Shown: positions 53,514-61,548 of the stretch, piece after piece
Layout of the letters: each line of letters starts with the position of its first letter
Position numbering within the stretch: the first letter of the stretch is position 1
Source of the DNA: Salinibaculum rarum
GTDB lineage: Archaea > Halobacteriota > Halobacteria > Halobacteriales > Haloarculaceae
NCBI RefSeq assembly: GCF_030505615.1
Contig: NZ_CP129992.1
Coordinates: 1,240,001 to 1,304,000 of the forward strand
Direction of reading: 5' to 3'
DNA length: 64,000 bases
Position numbers and translations under genes: made by a program
The notes under the pieces: generated by a model
Seen by the model: only the letters and a program-made list of their open reading frames with translations
What the model was told of the DNA's origin: nothing
The model's database searches: none

Positions 53514-54846
53514 CCTTGCTCGGTCACGGACACGTGATGGTGAACTTCGACCGCTGTTCATCGATATCTCAGATGAGCGGTATCGGTCGACTGCGGCCAC
53601 GCTTATCAATCTCTTTGCCGGACATCTCGGTGAGCCTAAGGGGGAGCTTGAAGCTGCCATCGATGAACTGACCGTCGACGATACCGACTACAAAATCGTC
53701 CAAGGGCTGGCGAAGCTACTGAAAGACGAGTGTGAGTTCGAGCAACAGGCCGCTGTCGATCCCCGAGAGATCCGTCAGCGACTGTTTGAGCGCGCGAACG
53801 AGCGCTATCCGATCGTTCGCCAACCCACGCTCGGGGAAGACACACAGAAACTCGAAGTGTACAGTGCCGTCGCTGACGAACTCGGTATCTCTCTCGAAGA
53901 CTGCTACCGGGGGATGTACGCGGATTTAGACGATAACAAGCTCCTGGTTCGATTCGGCGACCAGACTGTAGAGGACTACGACACTGATGAGCCCACGTCA
54001 ACAACGAAGCTGACGGGCAACAGCAAGCAGGAGTACGACCAGACAGCACAGACCGTCGACTGGCTACTGGCACGGTACAACTTAGCGCTGGCCCAAGCCG
54101 TTCTCTACGACGCTTCGAACATGCGGATACGGGTCTGGGACCACTTCGGAACCGTATTCAGCTACATGAAGCTGTTCGGGTTGATGCATCGAATCTATCC
54201 CATCGATGGAGGCGGCAACCGCGTTTCGAGTACCGACTTTGCCGCGGGCTACGAGGCCGAACTCGACGGCCCAGCCTCGCTATTTCGGAAATCACAGAAG
54301 TACGGCATTCGGATGGCGAACTTCCTCCCTGCGTTGCCGCTGTGTGACCGCTGGGAGATGAACGCAGAGATTCTGGAAGACGATACGATCAGCGGAAGCA
54401 ACTGCCTCACACTCGACCACACCGATGGCCTCGTCTCACACTACAGCACCGGCCAGCAGTTCGATAGCGATATCGAACGCACACTCGCCCGGAAGTGGGA
54501 GCGATCGAACACTGAGTGGACCCTCACGCGCGAGGCCGATGTCTTCGACCTCGGCGCGGAAGTGATGATTCCGGATTTCGCTATCGAACACCCCGATGGC
54601 AGACGGGCGATCATCGAGATTGTGGGCTTCTGGACCCCGGAGTACTTGCAGTCGAAACTGGAGAAGATTCGGCAGGTCGATGCCGACAATTTCGTGCTCG
54701 CTATCTCGAAGCGACTTGACTGTGCCGACGAGGACTTCGGAGATACGGCGGAGCGCGTCCTGTGGTTCAAAAGCGGGATTCACGTCTACGACGTGGTCGA
54801 ACTAGCCGAGGAGTACTCGTCCAACAGCGAGATGAAGCGCGGTTGA
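53500..54846 (+). CDS. Bax1/DUF790-family nuclease
   Basis: A 448-residue protein of the DUF790 family. Archaeal Bax1 is known to bind XPB and cut near the unwound lesion. The N-terminal part starts MLTADLARSRTRDGELRPLFID; the conserved middle reads NLALAQAVLYDASNMRIRVWDHFGTVFSYMKLFGLMHRI. The C-terminal PD-(D/E)XK-like site is MIPDFAIEHPDGRRAIIEIVGFWTPEYL (Asp, then Glu in IIEIVGFW). The overlap with the helicase gene shows translational coupling. Full length for the family. Confidence 0.88.
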   Translation: MLTADLARSRTRDGELRPLFIDISDERYRSTAATLINLFAGHLGEPKGELEAAIDELTVDDTDYKIVQGLAKLLKDECEFEQQAAVDPREIRQRLFERANERYPIVRQPTLGEDTQKLEVYSAVADELGISLEDCYRGMYADLDDNKLLVRFGDQTVEDYDTDEPTSTTKLTGNSKQEYDQTAQTVDWLLARYNLALAQAVLYDASNMRIRVWDHFGTVFSYMKLFGLMHRIYPIDGGGNRVSSTDFAAGYEAELDGPASLFRKSQKYGIRMANFLPALPLCDRWEMNAEILEDDTISGSNCLTLDHTDGLVSHYSTGQQFDSDIERTLARKWERSNTEWTLTREADVFDLGAEVMIPDFAIEHPDGRRAIIEIVGFWTPEYLQSKLEKIRQVDADNFVLAISKRLDCADEDFGDTAERVLWFKSGIHVYDVVELAEEYSSNSEMKRG

Positions 54847-54854
54847 TTGCATCG

Positions 54855-54991
54855 TCACTCCAATCGCCCGCCGTCGCCGTTCCAGTAGTGCCAGTCGTCA
54901 ACCGCTTTTCTGGTATCGCTGTCTGCGTCGAGTACTTCGAGCTGTGACAACGGGACACCAAATTCCCGGTCCATCTTGATACAGCGAGGGA
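54855..54991 (-). pseudogene. 3' fragment of a CcbP-like calcium-binding protein gene
   Basis: The leftward frame ending at 54855 encodes REFGVPLSQLEVLDADSDTRKAVDDWHYW, the typical C terminus of the small haloarchaeal CcbP-like (calcium-binding) family. Its 5' part is found at 56435-56516, on the far side of the TnpB element. The central GWYYYL region of the family is missing, so a deletion accompanied or followed the insertion. Family recognition is from memory. Confidence 0.6.
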
Positions 54992-54993
54992 AT

Positions 54994-55058
54994 CCCGCCC
55001 TTCCCGTGAGTGACGAGTGTTCCGACACCAGTCGGAACCGAGGAACGAACAGGGCGGG
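54994..55058. repeat. Nested inverted repeat at the left of the TnpB element
   Basis: Outer arms CCCGCCC (54994-55000) and GGGCGGG (55052-55058) enclose a perfect 8-bp stem with 4-nt loop, GTTCCGAC-ACCA-GTCGGAAC (55019-55038). It marks the probable left end of the TnpB element or the remains of an earlier one. Confidence 0.6.
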
Positions 55059-55162
55059 AGGGAATCGCGTACTCTCCGTGCGACAATCCACCGGCTATAC
55101 CAGTGATGACTCCCCAACGCTGTGATGATATATGAATGATTTTTATACTTATTCAGATTCAT

Positions 55163-56383
55163 ATGGTAACTGTGGAGCTTCGACGTACTGCCGTCGTGAA
55201 ACTCGACGTAGACGACGATGCCCACCACCTTCTCCAAGAGACAGTAGACCGCTTCAAACAGGCCGCTCAGATGGTCGCAGACGACGGCTGGAACGGTACG
55301 GAAGACGGCTACATCGTCACGTCGAAAACCGAACTACATCGTCGAACATACGATGACGTACGCGAAGCGACCGACGAACTCAACGCTGACCTCGTATGCG
55401 CCGCCCGGAATCGAGCCGCCGACGCACTCAATTCCTGCGTGGAAAAACGCAAAGACGGCGACAATCCCTCGAAGCCACAGTTCACGTCGGATTCAGTCGT
55501 TTACAACCTCAACGCGATTACCTACTACGACGATTACGCCACGCTTGCTACTGTGGACGGACGTATCGAAGCCGAGTACGTCCTGCCAGACGAAGACGTA
55601 CCACCGACGACGTACTTCTCTGCAGAGTGGGAGAAACGCGAGGCGACACTGCATCACCGTAACGGCGACTACTACCTCCACATTGCTGTTGTCACAGAGA
55701 CAGAGAAAAAGTCGGAGGATGCCGAGAACGGAACGGTTCTCGGCGTAGATTTGAACGTGGACGGACACCTCGCTGTCACTTCGACCGGCGCATTCATCGG
55801 AAACGCCGATTATCTCAATCACAAGCGGCGTGAATACGAAAAACGGCGTGGAAAAATGCAACAGGCCGGAACGCGGTCGGCACATCTCACGATGAAATCA
55901 CTCGGTGGACGATTCGCCAACTGGAGCGAAGACTACCTACATCGTATCTCGAAAGCACTGGTGCAGGAAGCTCTCGCCCACGATTGTACACACATCGCGT
56001 TCGAGAAACTGAAACATATCCGCAAGCACATCTCGAACGCAAGCAAATTCCAGCAGTGGGCGTTCCGCCGAATCCAAGAGTACACCGAGTACAAAGCCGC
56101 CGCGTATGGAATTGCTGTCGAGAAGATTGCACCACAGTACACCAGTCAACGATGTAGTCACGTTGACTGTAACTTCACCCACGAAGACAACAGAGACGGC
56201 GACGAGTTTTGCTGTCTCAAATGCAACCGCGAGTATCACGCCGACTACAATGCCGCGAAAAATATCGCTCGGAAACTACTCCAGAACTGGCACAAGTCTG
56301 GTGCTGGAGGGGCAACCAGTCACCTTGCCCTCAAGTCGGGGACATTGAACGTGAACGGCATTTTCACGCCTACCGCTGTCTAG
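55163..56383 (+). CDS. tnpB: TnpB, RNA-guided nuclease of IS200/IS605 (IS1341-like) element
   Basis: A 406-residue TnpB. The RuvC-like residues are Asp (about 196) in VLGVDLNVDGHLA, Glu (about 280) in IAFEKLKHIRKH and Asp (about 360) in YHADYNAAKNIA. The zinc finger CSHVDC...CCLKC precedes the last Asp. TnpB proteins cut DNA under guidance of an RNA from the element's right end, which helps the element persist. No tnpA is present, so it is a solo (IS1341-type) element that would need a transposase elsewhere. ATG 55163 follows a TATA-like tttatact by about 25 nt. It splits a CcbP-like gene. Confidence 0.92.
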   Translation: MVTVELRRTAVVKLDVDDDAHHLLQETVDRFKQAAQMVADDGWNGTEDGYIVTSKTELHRRTYDDVREATDELNADLVCAARNRAADALNSCVEKRKDGDNPSKPQFTSDSVVYNLNAITYYDDYATLATVDGRIEAEYVLPDEDVPPTTYFSAEWEKREATLHHRNGDYYLHIAVVTETEKKSEDAENGTVLGVDLNVDGHLAVTSTGAFIGNADYLNHKRREYEKRRGKMQQAGTRSAHLTMKSLGGRFANWSEDYLHRISKALVQEALAHDCTHIAFEKLKHIRKHISNASKFQQWAFRRIQEYTEYKAAAYGIAVEKIAPQYTSQRCSHVDCNFTHEDNRDGDEFCCLKCNREYHADYNAAKNIARKLLQNWHKSGAGGATSHLALKSGTLNVNGIFTPTAV

Positions 56384-56434
56384 TGGTCAGAACGGGAGTC
56401 CACCGACAAGCTTCGCCCTTCAGGGCGGAGAAGG
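56384..56434 (+). ncRNA. Probable omega-RNA 3' part / right end of the TnpB element
   Basis: The segment after the tnpB stop ends with the hairpin CTTCGCCCT-TC-AGGGCGGAG (56411-56430), a form typical of haloarchaeal IS1341-type right ends. The host CcbP-like frame resumes at about 56435, so the guide sequence would be host DNA from 56435 onward. In this family the RNA overlaps the end of tnpB, so its true 5' end lies inside the gene. Confidence 0.45.
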
Positions 56435-56516
56435 TGACCTCATCTGCGTTGTAGGCGTCGGTGAGTATCTCTCTCCGAATGCGTTTGTTTCGCTCTTCAT
56501 CCGTTTCCCCCGTCAT
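56435..56516 (-). pseudogene. 5' fragment of a CcbP-like gene
   Basis: The leftward frame from ATG 56516 reads MTGETDEERNKRIRREIL, then TDAYNADEV, before it runs into the TnpB element end. This matches the N terminus of the CcbP-like family. The ATG overlaps the stop of the pRiA4b-ORF3-like gene (ATGA, 56513-56516), so the gene was once the third member of that operon. Confidence 0.6.
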
Positions 56517-57289
56517 GGTCGCTTCTCCTTGATAATCGCAGCTGTGTCAGTCGCAGTGATTACGTCGTCGTCGAGAACCTCGTCAAGTCGGTCGGGTTCG
56601 TACACCTCTTTGACGATACAGTAGTAGTGCGATGGCGTCCCGAAGTCGTAGACCAGGCTGAGTCTGTCACTTTCCCAGAGCCCGGCCCGTTCGGCGACGT
56701 CCTCGATCGTCACCTCGCTCGCTCTCGTGTACGACCGGTCGCCCGCCTGCTCGTACTGGTGGTCGGGAAGAACGTTGAGACTCGAATCCAGATATTCGTC
56801 TTCGAGCCCGTACATCCGGAGGTGAAAGTCATCGAGTGTGGTGAACCGACAGACGAGTCTGTCCAGTTCTGCCATCGTCGTCTCGGGTCTGACGACGATA
56901 TCGTACCACTCCTCTCGCGCCCGTCCCTTCTGCTTCCACCGGAGCCGATACCCGACGGTTCCGATCCGCTCGGATACGTCGTCGTCAGCTCGCTCCTGTT
57001 CGTCCGCCAGTGCGTCGCGCGTATTCGACCAGCAATACGAGCAGATTTCGTCCGGTGCGTCACCCTCGAACCCCTCTTTGTCGATCTCGTTCTGGGCGAG
57101 GAACTCCGAAAACGGGACTCGCCGGTATCGCGGATGACGGCTGCTTCTACTACACATCTTCTCACCCGGAGCACTGGGGCCAAGCGAGAAGCGATTGTCG
57201 TCCTCCGACGTACTCGCGTCCATATCGATGATGTGCGCCACTGTCCCACTTCCAATCTCGATCACGAATCGGTCTGTTAGCTCACTCAT
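56513..57289 (-). CDS. pRiA4b ORF-3-like protein
   Basis: A 258-residue protein. The N-terminal half has two Cys pairs or singles (MCSRSSRHPRYRRVPFSEFL; CSYCWSNTRDALADEQ) that may bind zinc. The C-terminal half (about 125-255) matches the plasmid pRiA4b ORF-3-like domain: YDIVVRPETTMAELDRLVCRFTTLDDFHLRMYGL and ERAGLWESDRLSLVYDFGTPSHYYCIVKEVYEP. The function of this domain is unknown; it is common on plasmids and islands. The start ATG (57289) overlaps the end of the SWIM gene by 8 nt. Confidence 0.8.
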   Translation of the reverse strand: MSELTDRFVIEIGSGTVAHIIDMDASTSEDDNRFSLGPSAPGEKMCSRSSRHPRYRRVPFSEFLAQNEIDKEGFEGDAPDEICSYCWSNTRDALADEQERADDDVSERIGTVGYRLRWKQKGRAREEWYDIVVRPETTMAELDRLVCRFTTLDDFHLRMYGLEDEYLDSSLNVLPDHQYEQAGDRSYTRASEVTIEDVAERAGLWESDRLSLVYDFGTPSHYYCIVKEVYEPDRLDEVLDDDVITATDTAAIIKEKRP

Positions 57290-58082
57290 CGTATCGCTCT
57301 TCGAGATCATCGAGTGCACGCCAGAACTGTTCGCTGTTGAGTGCTGGATCTGTCGATGTCCGTGCTTCCAGCACGCCGGCGTACGTGTTGAACTCCTCAG
57401 GCGTCGGATCGGTCGTCAAGACACAGTCGGCGTAGCCATCGATTGCGGTCTGGATGGTCTGTGCGTAGTGGTCGTAGGCCCCGTCAACCCAGCTGTACTT
57501 CTCGTCGACTTCCTCAAATATCGCCCGATAGACGGTCGCGGCGGCCAGATATCGACCCCGATCACGGTACTGCTCGGCGATATCGAAAAACCGGGAGAAG
57601 TCGATGGCGTCGTACACGCCAGGGTCGGCGTGTTGCTCGAACAGTTGCGCGATTTCTTCACGGTACTCCTCGACCGATTTGTGATCGTCGCCAAAGCGTG
57701 CGAGAAACTGCTCGCGCAACTCCGCGTGTTCGGCGAGTGCGTCACGGACGAATCCCCGCAGGTCGTCGGCCGACACATCTTCGAGAACCGTCTCGACGGC
57801 CTCACTTTCGTCCTGCGGGGGGTTCGCAGCGATGTCAAGCAGAACCGCGACGACGTGCTTGCAGTCGCCACCACCGTCGTAGGGACAGGTACACCGCGTG
57901 TCGATGCCCCGTCCGCTGAAATCTACAGTCACGTCGTACAGATTCGAGCCATTGACAGCCGCGGTAACGAGGTTGTCGAACCGGTCGAGCCGCTGAATCC
58001 GCCCTTCGTCGCGGTAGTTCTCGCCGCGTTCGAACACGGCATCGGAACTCCGATTTCGGATGGTCTTTCTATCGACGTTCAT
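57282..58082 (-). CDS. Small SWIM zinc-finger protein
   Basis: A 266-residue protein, with the SWIM finger TRCTCPYDGGGDCKHVVAVLLDIA at about 57-80. The remaining part (ELREQFLARFGDDHKSVEEYREEIAQLFEQHA; FFDIAEQYRDRGRYLAAATVYRAIFEEVDEKYS) is homologous to the first half of the large SWIM protein at 48617, so the two are paralogues. The ATG at 58082 was chosen because the upstream in-frame sequence overlaps the helicase gene. It is read just after the MrfA-like helicase (23-nt gap) and coupled to the pRiA4b-like gene, so helicase, SWIM, pRiA4b and CcbP-like genes formed one unit. Confidence 0.82.
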   Translation of the reverse strand: MNVDRKTIRNRSSDAVFERGENYRDEGRIQRLDRFDNLVTAAVNGSNLYDVTVDFSGRGIDTRCTCPYDGGGDCKHVVAVLLDIAANPPQDESEAVETVLEDVSADDLRGFVRDALAEHAELREQFLARFGDDHKSVEEYREEIAQLFEQHADPGVYDAIDFSRFFDIAEQYRDRGRYLAAATVYRAIFEEVDEKYSWVDGAYDHYAQTIQTAIDGYADCVLTTDPTPEEFNTYAGVLEARTSTDPALNSEQFWRALDDLEERYDE

Positions 58083-58105
58083 GCCTCGTCGTTCGACGTG
58101 GGGAA

Positions 58106-60493
58106 TTAATCTGATTTCGGTGTCCCGTCGTCGGCCTGTCGGCTCGGATCGGCCAGTGCCATCGTGAGCGTCGCCGCGAGGCGCTTGTCCAGCGGTTCGT
58201 TTGCTCGGCCACAGTGTGGTGACTGGATACACGCCGGACAGCCGTCCGAACACCCGCAATCGGCGAGCAGTTCCCACGTGTGTTGGAACAGTTCCTCGAT
58301 GTGGTCGTATCCATTACGAGCGAGTCCGACACCACCGCGGTAGCTGTCGTAGATGAACAGCGCACTTGTCTCTGCCTGCGGGTGGTCCGTCGTCGAGACG
58401 CTCCCGACATCCCGACGGTCACAGAGGATAACGAGTGGGAACGTGGCGACGAGGGCGTGCTGGACGGCGTGGAGTCCGCCCTCGAACGAGCCGGACATCG
58501 TCTGCATCAGTCGTTCGAGTCCCGACGGAAGTGTCACGTACAACGCCTGCGTTGACAGTGTCGTCTCGGGCAGGTCGAGTGACTCCTCGCTCAGGATCTC
58601 GCCTGTTCGGTGGTCACGCCGCTGGAATCCGGTGACCTGCTTGCGCCGAGTCACGTCCGCGAAGTGGACCGTAACGTCGTCGCGCGTCGCCAGTGGTTTG
58701 GTGGCAACGTCTTCCTCGATAGTCATCGACTCCTCGTACTGAACGCGGGTCTGGTGGTCACTCTCCGTCGGCGTGAGCCACGCCACGTCGCGGTCCAGGT
58801 CGAGTGACTGGACTTCGTAGTTCTGGCCCTGATGATGGTAGATCGCGCCCGGGTGAACGTCCCGGAGCGCAGCGTTGAGCGGGAGTTCCCCGAGTCCGTC
58901 GGGCTGACCGCCTCGAACCCGAAGGACGACAGTGCGTTCGGTGATCGTTCGGAGCCCCTGGTCGTAGGGATTCACCGCTCGTCCGCTGGCGGTTCGTTGC
59001 CATTCGAGGCCATCGGCTGTTTGCCGTCGGGACAGTTCGCCCTCCTCGGTGAGGCCACTGACGATGTCGGGGAACGTCGGGCCGAAATACCGTTCGTCAG
59101 CGGTTCGAAGCGGCTGTTCGACGGCCGCAGCGTGAGCGTGCAGTTGGAGGAGGTGCGGATTCGATGGGTTGGCGACGGCACGCTCGGGTGTCTGCTCGAA
59201 CAGTTCCTGCGGGTGCTTGATTACGTACTGATCGAGTTGGTCCTCGCTGGCGACGAGCGCGACGAGACTCGGTTCCGTCCCCCGGCCAGCGCGGCCGGCT
59301 CGCTGGAACGTCGACATCTGCGTCCCGGGATACCCGTCCAGTAGTACGGCATCGAGACTTCCGATGTCGACACCCAGTTCCAGTGCGCTCGTACTCCAGA
59401 CGCCGGCACACTCGTCCGTGTGCAGTGCTGTCTCGATTGCCGCTCGGCGGTCGTCACGCAATCCAGCGTGGTAGGCCGTGACGTTCTCGGCAAGATTGCT
59501 TTCGCCGTGCTCTGCGAGTGTGTCGCTGCTGATGGTGGCGTAGCGCTCGGCCGTCTGTCTGGCGCGCGTAAACGCCACTGTCTGGTATCCCCGCTGGACG
59601 AGATCGACGAACAGTCGCATGGTTTCGCCGTGGTGGGAGCGGCGTTTTCCTGCACCAGCTGGTGCATCGCCTTCGTCGTATTTCGGTGGTTGCCAGAACA
59701 GCCAGTGTGTCGGCCCGGTTTCGCTGGTGTCCTGGTCGACGAGGACGAACGAGTCGGTTGGTTGCCCGGTAATCGTCGCTGCGTGTTCCCGTGGATTTCC
59801 GATTGTCGCGGAACAACACACGAACTGCGGGTCGGCACCGAGACGGTCACACATTCGGGCTAACCGGCGGCAGACCAGACCGACGTGACTGCCGAAGACA
59901 CCGCGGTACTCGTGCACCTCGTCGACGACGACGAGTTCCAGTGACTCGAAGAAGTCTCGCCAGATGTCGGTCGCGTGGCTGAGCAGTCCACAGTGGAGCA
60001 TATCCGGCGTCGTCAGAACCATGGACGGTTCGTCGTCACGGGCCTGCTGGCGTTCGTCCGAAGCGAGTGCCCCCGTATACTGGGTCACGGAGACGTCATC
60101 AAACGGCGCAGCAAAATCAGAGAGTGTCGCCTCCTGATCGTTGATCAACGCGACCTGTGGCCCGATATACAGCATCCGACCGTCGTGGTCACGTGCGCGT
60201 TCGAGCGCAGGAATCGTGTACGTCAGGCTCTTGCCGCTGGCCGTCGGCGTGGCCAGCACGACGTTCTGGCCGGTCCGGACTGCTTCGATGGCGTCGGTCT
60301 GGTGTGCGTAGAGTTCGTCGATGCCCCAGTCGCCAAGCAGGTCCGTGACCTTGGGGTTTATCGTACAGGATTGGGTGACAGGTCTACGTGCGGGTACCTC
60401 CCGCTGGAACTGTATCTGGTCGTGGTAGTAGTCCCGGTCCTGCACCCACTCGACGAACTCGTCCACTGTGGGAAGATAGGGACGGGACTGCAT
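58106..60493 (-). CDS. MrfA/Hrq1-like DEVH-box helicase with C-terminal Cys cluster
   Basis: A 795-residue SF2 helicase. Motifs: Q-like LYAHQTDAIEAV, I ATPTASGKSLTYTIP, II VVVDEVHEYRGVFGSH (DEVH), III CCSATIGNPREHA, V STSALELGVDIGSLDAVLLDGYPG and VI QRAGRAGRG. The C terminus (about residues 640-795) is DUF1998-like with the four-Cys cluster CGCSDGCPACIQSPHC. This architecture is that of MrfA (YprA) in Bacillus, which repairs mitomycin C damage, and of the Hrq1/RECQL4-related helicases. DISARM DrmA/DrmB spread similar domains over two proteins. It heads a unit with a SWIM protein, which may be its adaptor (inference). Confidence 0.88.
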   Translation of the reverse strand: MQSRPYLPTVDEFVEWVQDRDYYHDQIQFQREVPARRPVTQSCTINPKVTDLLGDWGIDELYAHQTDAIEAVRTGQNVVLATPTASGKSLTYTIPALERARDHDGRMLYIGPQVALINDQEATLSDFAAPFDDVSVTQYTGALASDERQQARDDEPSMVLTTPDMLHCGLLSHATDIWRDFFESLELVVVDEVHEYRGVFGSHVGLVCRRLARMCDRLGADPQFVCCSATIGNPREHAATITGQPTDSFVLVDQDTSETGPTHWLFWQPPKYDEGDAPAGAGKRRSHHGETMRLFVDLVQRGYQTVAFTRARQTAERYATISSDTLAEHGESNLAENVTAYHAGLRDDRRAAIETALHTDECAGVWSTSALELGVDIGSLDAVLLDGYPGTQMSTFQRAGRAGRGTEPSLVALVASEDQLDQYVIKHPQELFEQTPERAVANPSNPHLLQLHAHAAAVEQPLRTADERYFGPTFPDIVSGLTEEGELSRRQTADGLEWQRTASGRAVNPYDQGLRTITERTVVLRVRGGQPDGLGELPLNAALRDVHPGAIYHHQGQNYEVQSLDLDRDVAWLTPTESDHQTRVQYEESMTIEEDVATKPLATRDDVTVHFADVTRRKQVTGFQRRDHRTGEILSEESLDLPETTLSTQALYVTLPSGLERLMQTMSGSFEGGLHAVQHALVATFPLVILCDRRDVGSVSTTDHPQAETSALFIYDSYRGGVGLARNGYDHIEELFQHTWELLADCGCSDGCPACIQSPHCGRANEPLDKRLAATLTMALADPSRQADDGTPKSD

Positions 60494-60546
60494 ATATGGA
60501 TACGGCTCTCCCGGTCTGGCCCAGTGAGTTCACCGGTCACCCGACC

Positions 60547-60554
60547 CTTTTATT
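60547..60554 (+). promoter_or_regulatory. TATA-box candidate
   Basis: cttttatt lies about 26 nt before the ATG at 60577 and supports that start for the coiled-coil protein. Confidence 0.5.
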
Positions 60555-60576
60555 CGATGGTGGCATAGCGGTATCC

Positions 60577-61548
60577 ATGCCGTTCAGCGTCAGTTGGCAC
60601 ACGTTGCTCGACGAACTCGACGACCTGTCTGACGGTGCGGAACTCATCACACCGCTCTCTCACGACCGGTTCCGGATCACAGACGTGCAGGAACACCGTG
60701 TCGTCGTCAGGTTCACCGAGACGGGGGACACGCGGCCGCTACAGCGCGATCAGTTCGAGACGCTCTACCGTCGGATACAGGAAGCAAACAACGAATTCGA
60801 CCTCGACCGCCTGCCACCAGACGCAGATCCGTATCCCGCCGTATTGAGCCTCCACCCCCGGTTCGAGATCGACGAACAGCGAGGGACCATCACGGAACAA
60901 GACGGCGAGACCGCCACGCAACTGGTGAGTGACGACGCAGAGACGGACGACACGGAGCGCGTCGAACCCGACGGACTCGATGTCTACTCCGACGCGTTAC
61001 TGCTCATCGACGCACTCGAACGCCACCACGTGTCCGATCTCACGGAGCTGGAGACGAACGCGCTGGTGAATCTCTACACGCTGTGTTCGGATGTCCAGCG
61101 GAACGCAAACGAGTTCAGGCAGAACATCGCGGATGTGTTGCTCGACCGGCTGCATCACGACCAGCCGGTCCACGGTCAGTACGGGTCCGTCCAGCGAACC
61201 GCTCGCCGCAACCGCTCGCTCAAGGACGACGAACTCGTGTTGAATGCCTTCGAGGCTGCCGGGATCGAGCGCAAACGACTGACGACCGTCGACGCGAACA
61301 AGGTCGACGAGGCGCTCGACGTAACAGAGCTCTCCGAGAGCGATGTTTACGAGATCGACGAGAGCGAGTACGTCCGGAAAGCAGAGGTCGACGAGGAGGT
61401 CAAAGAGTCACGCCTCCAGGGGCTGAAAGACCGGCTGGCAGCGAGCGAAGAGGCGGAAACCGACGACCTGCGACGGGAGATCGAGGAACTCGAAGACCGT
61501 ATCGACGACCTCACCAGTTTCAGTACCGGGACCCAGATGCAGAGCTGA
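60577..61548 (+). CDS. Hypothetical protein with C-terminal coiled coil
   Basis: A 323-residue acidic protein divergent from the MrfA-like helicase. The first 90 residues form a small beta-rich domain (ITPLSHDRFRITDVQEHRVVVRFTETGDTRPLQRDQFETLYRRI). The middle is helical (LETNALVNLYTLCSDVQRNANEFRQNIADVLLDRL). The last 60 residues predict a coiled coil (VKESRLQGLKDRLAASEEAETDDLRREIEELEDRIDDL). No family recognised. Position suggests a role with the helicase. A longer in-frame start at 60388 would overlap the helicase gene and is rejected. Confidence 0.75.
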   Translation: MPFSVSWHTLLDELDDLSDGAELITPLSHDRFRITDVQEHRVVVRFTETGDTRPLQRDQFETLYRRIQEANNEFDLDRLPPDADPYPAVLSLHPRFEIDEQRGTITEQDGETATQLVSDDAETDDTERVEPDGLDVYSDALLLIDALERHHVSDLTELETNALVNLYTLCSDVQRNANEFRQNIADVLLDRLHHDQPVHGQYGSVQRTARRNRSLKDDELVLNAFEAAGIERKRLTTVDANKVDEALDVTELSESDVYEIDESEYVRKAEVDEEVKESRLQGLKDRLAASEEAETDDLRREIEELEDRIDDLTSFSTGTQMQS

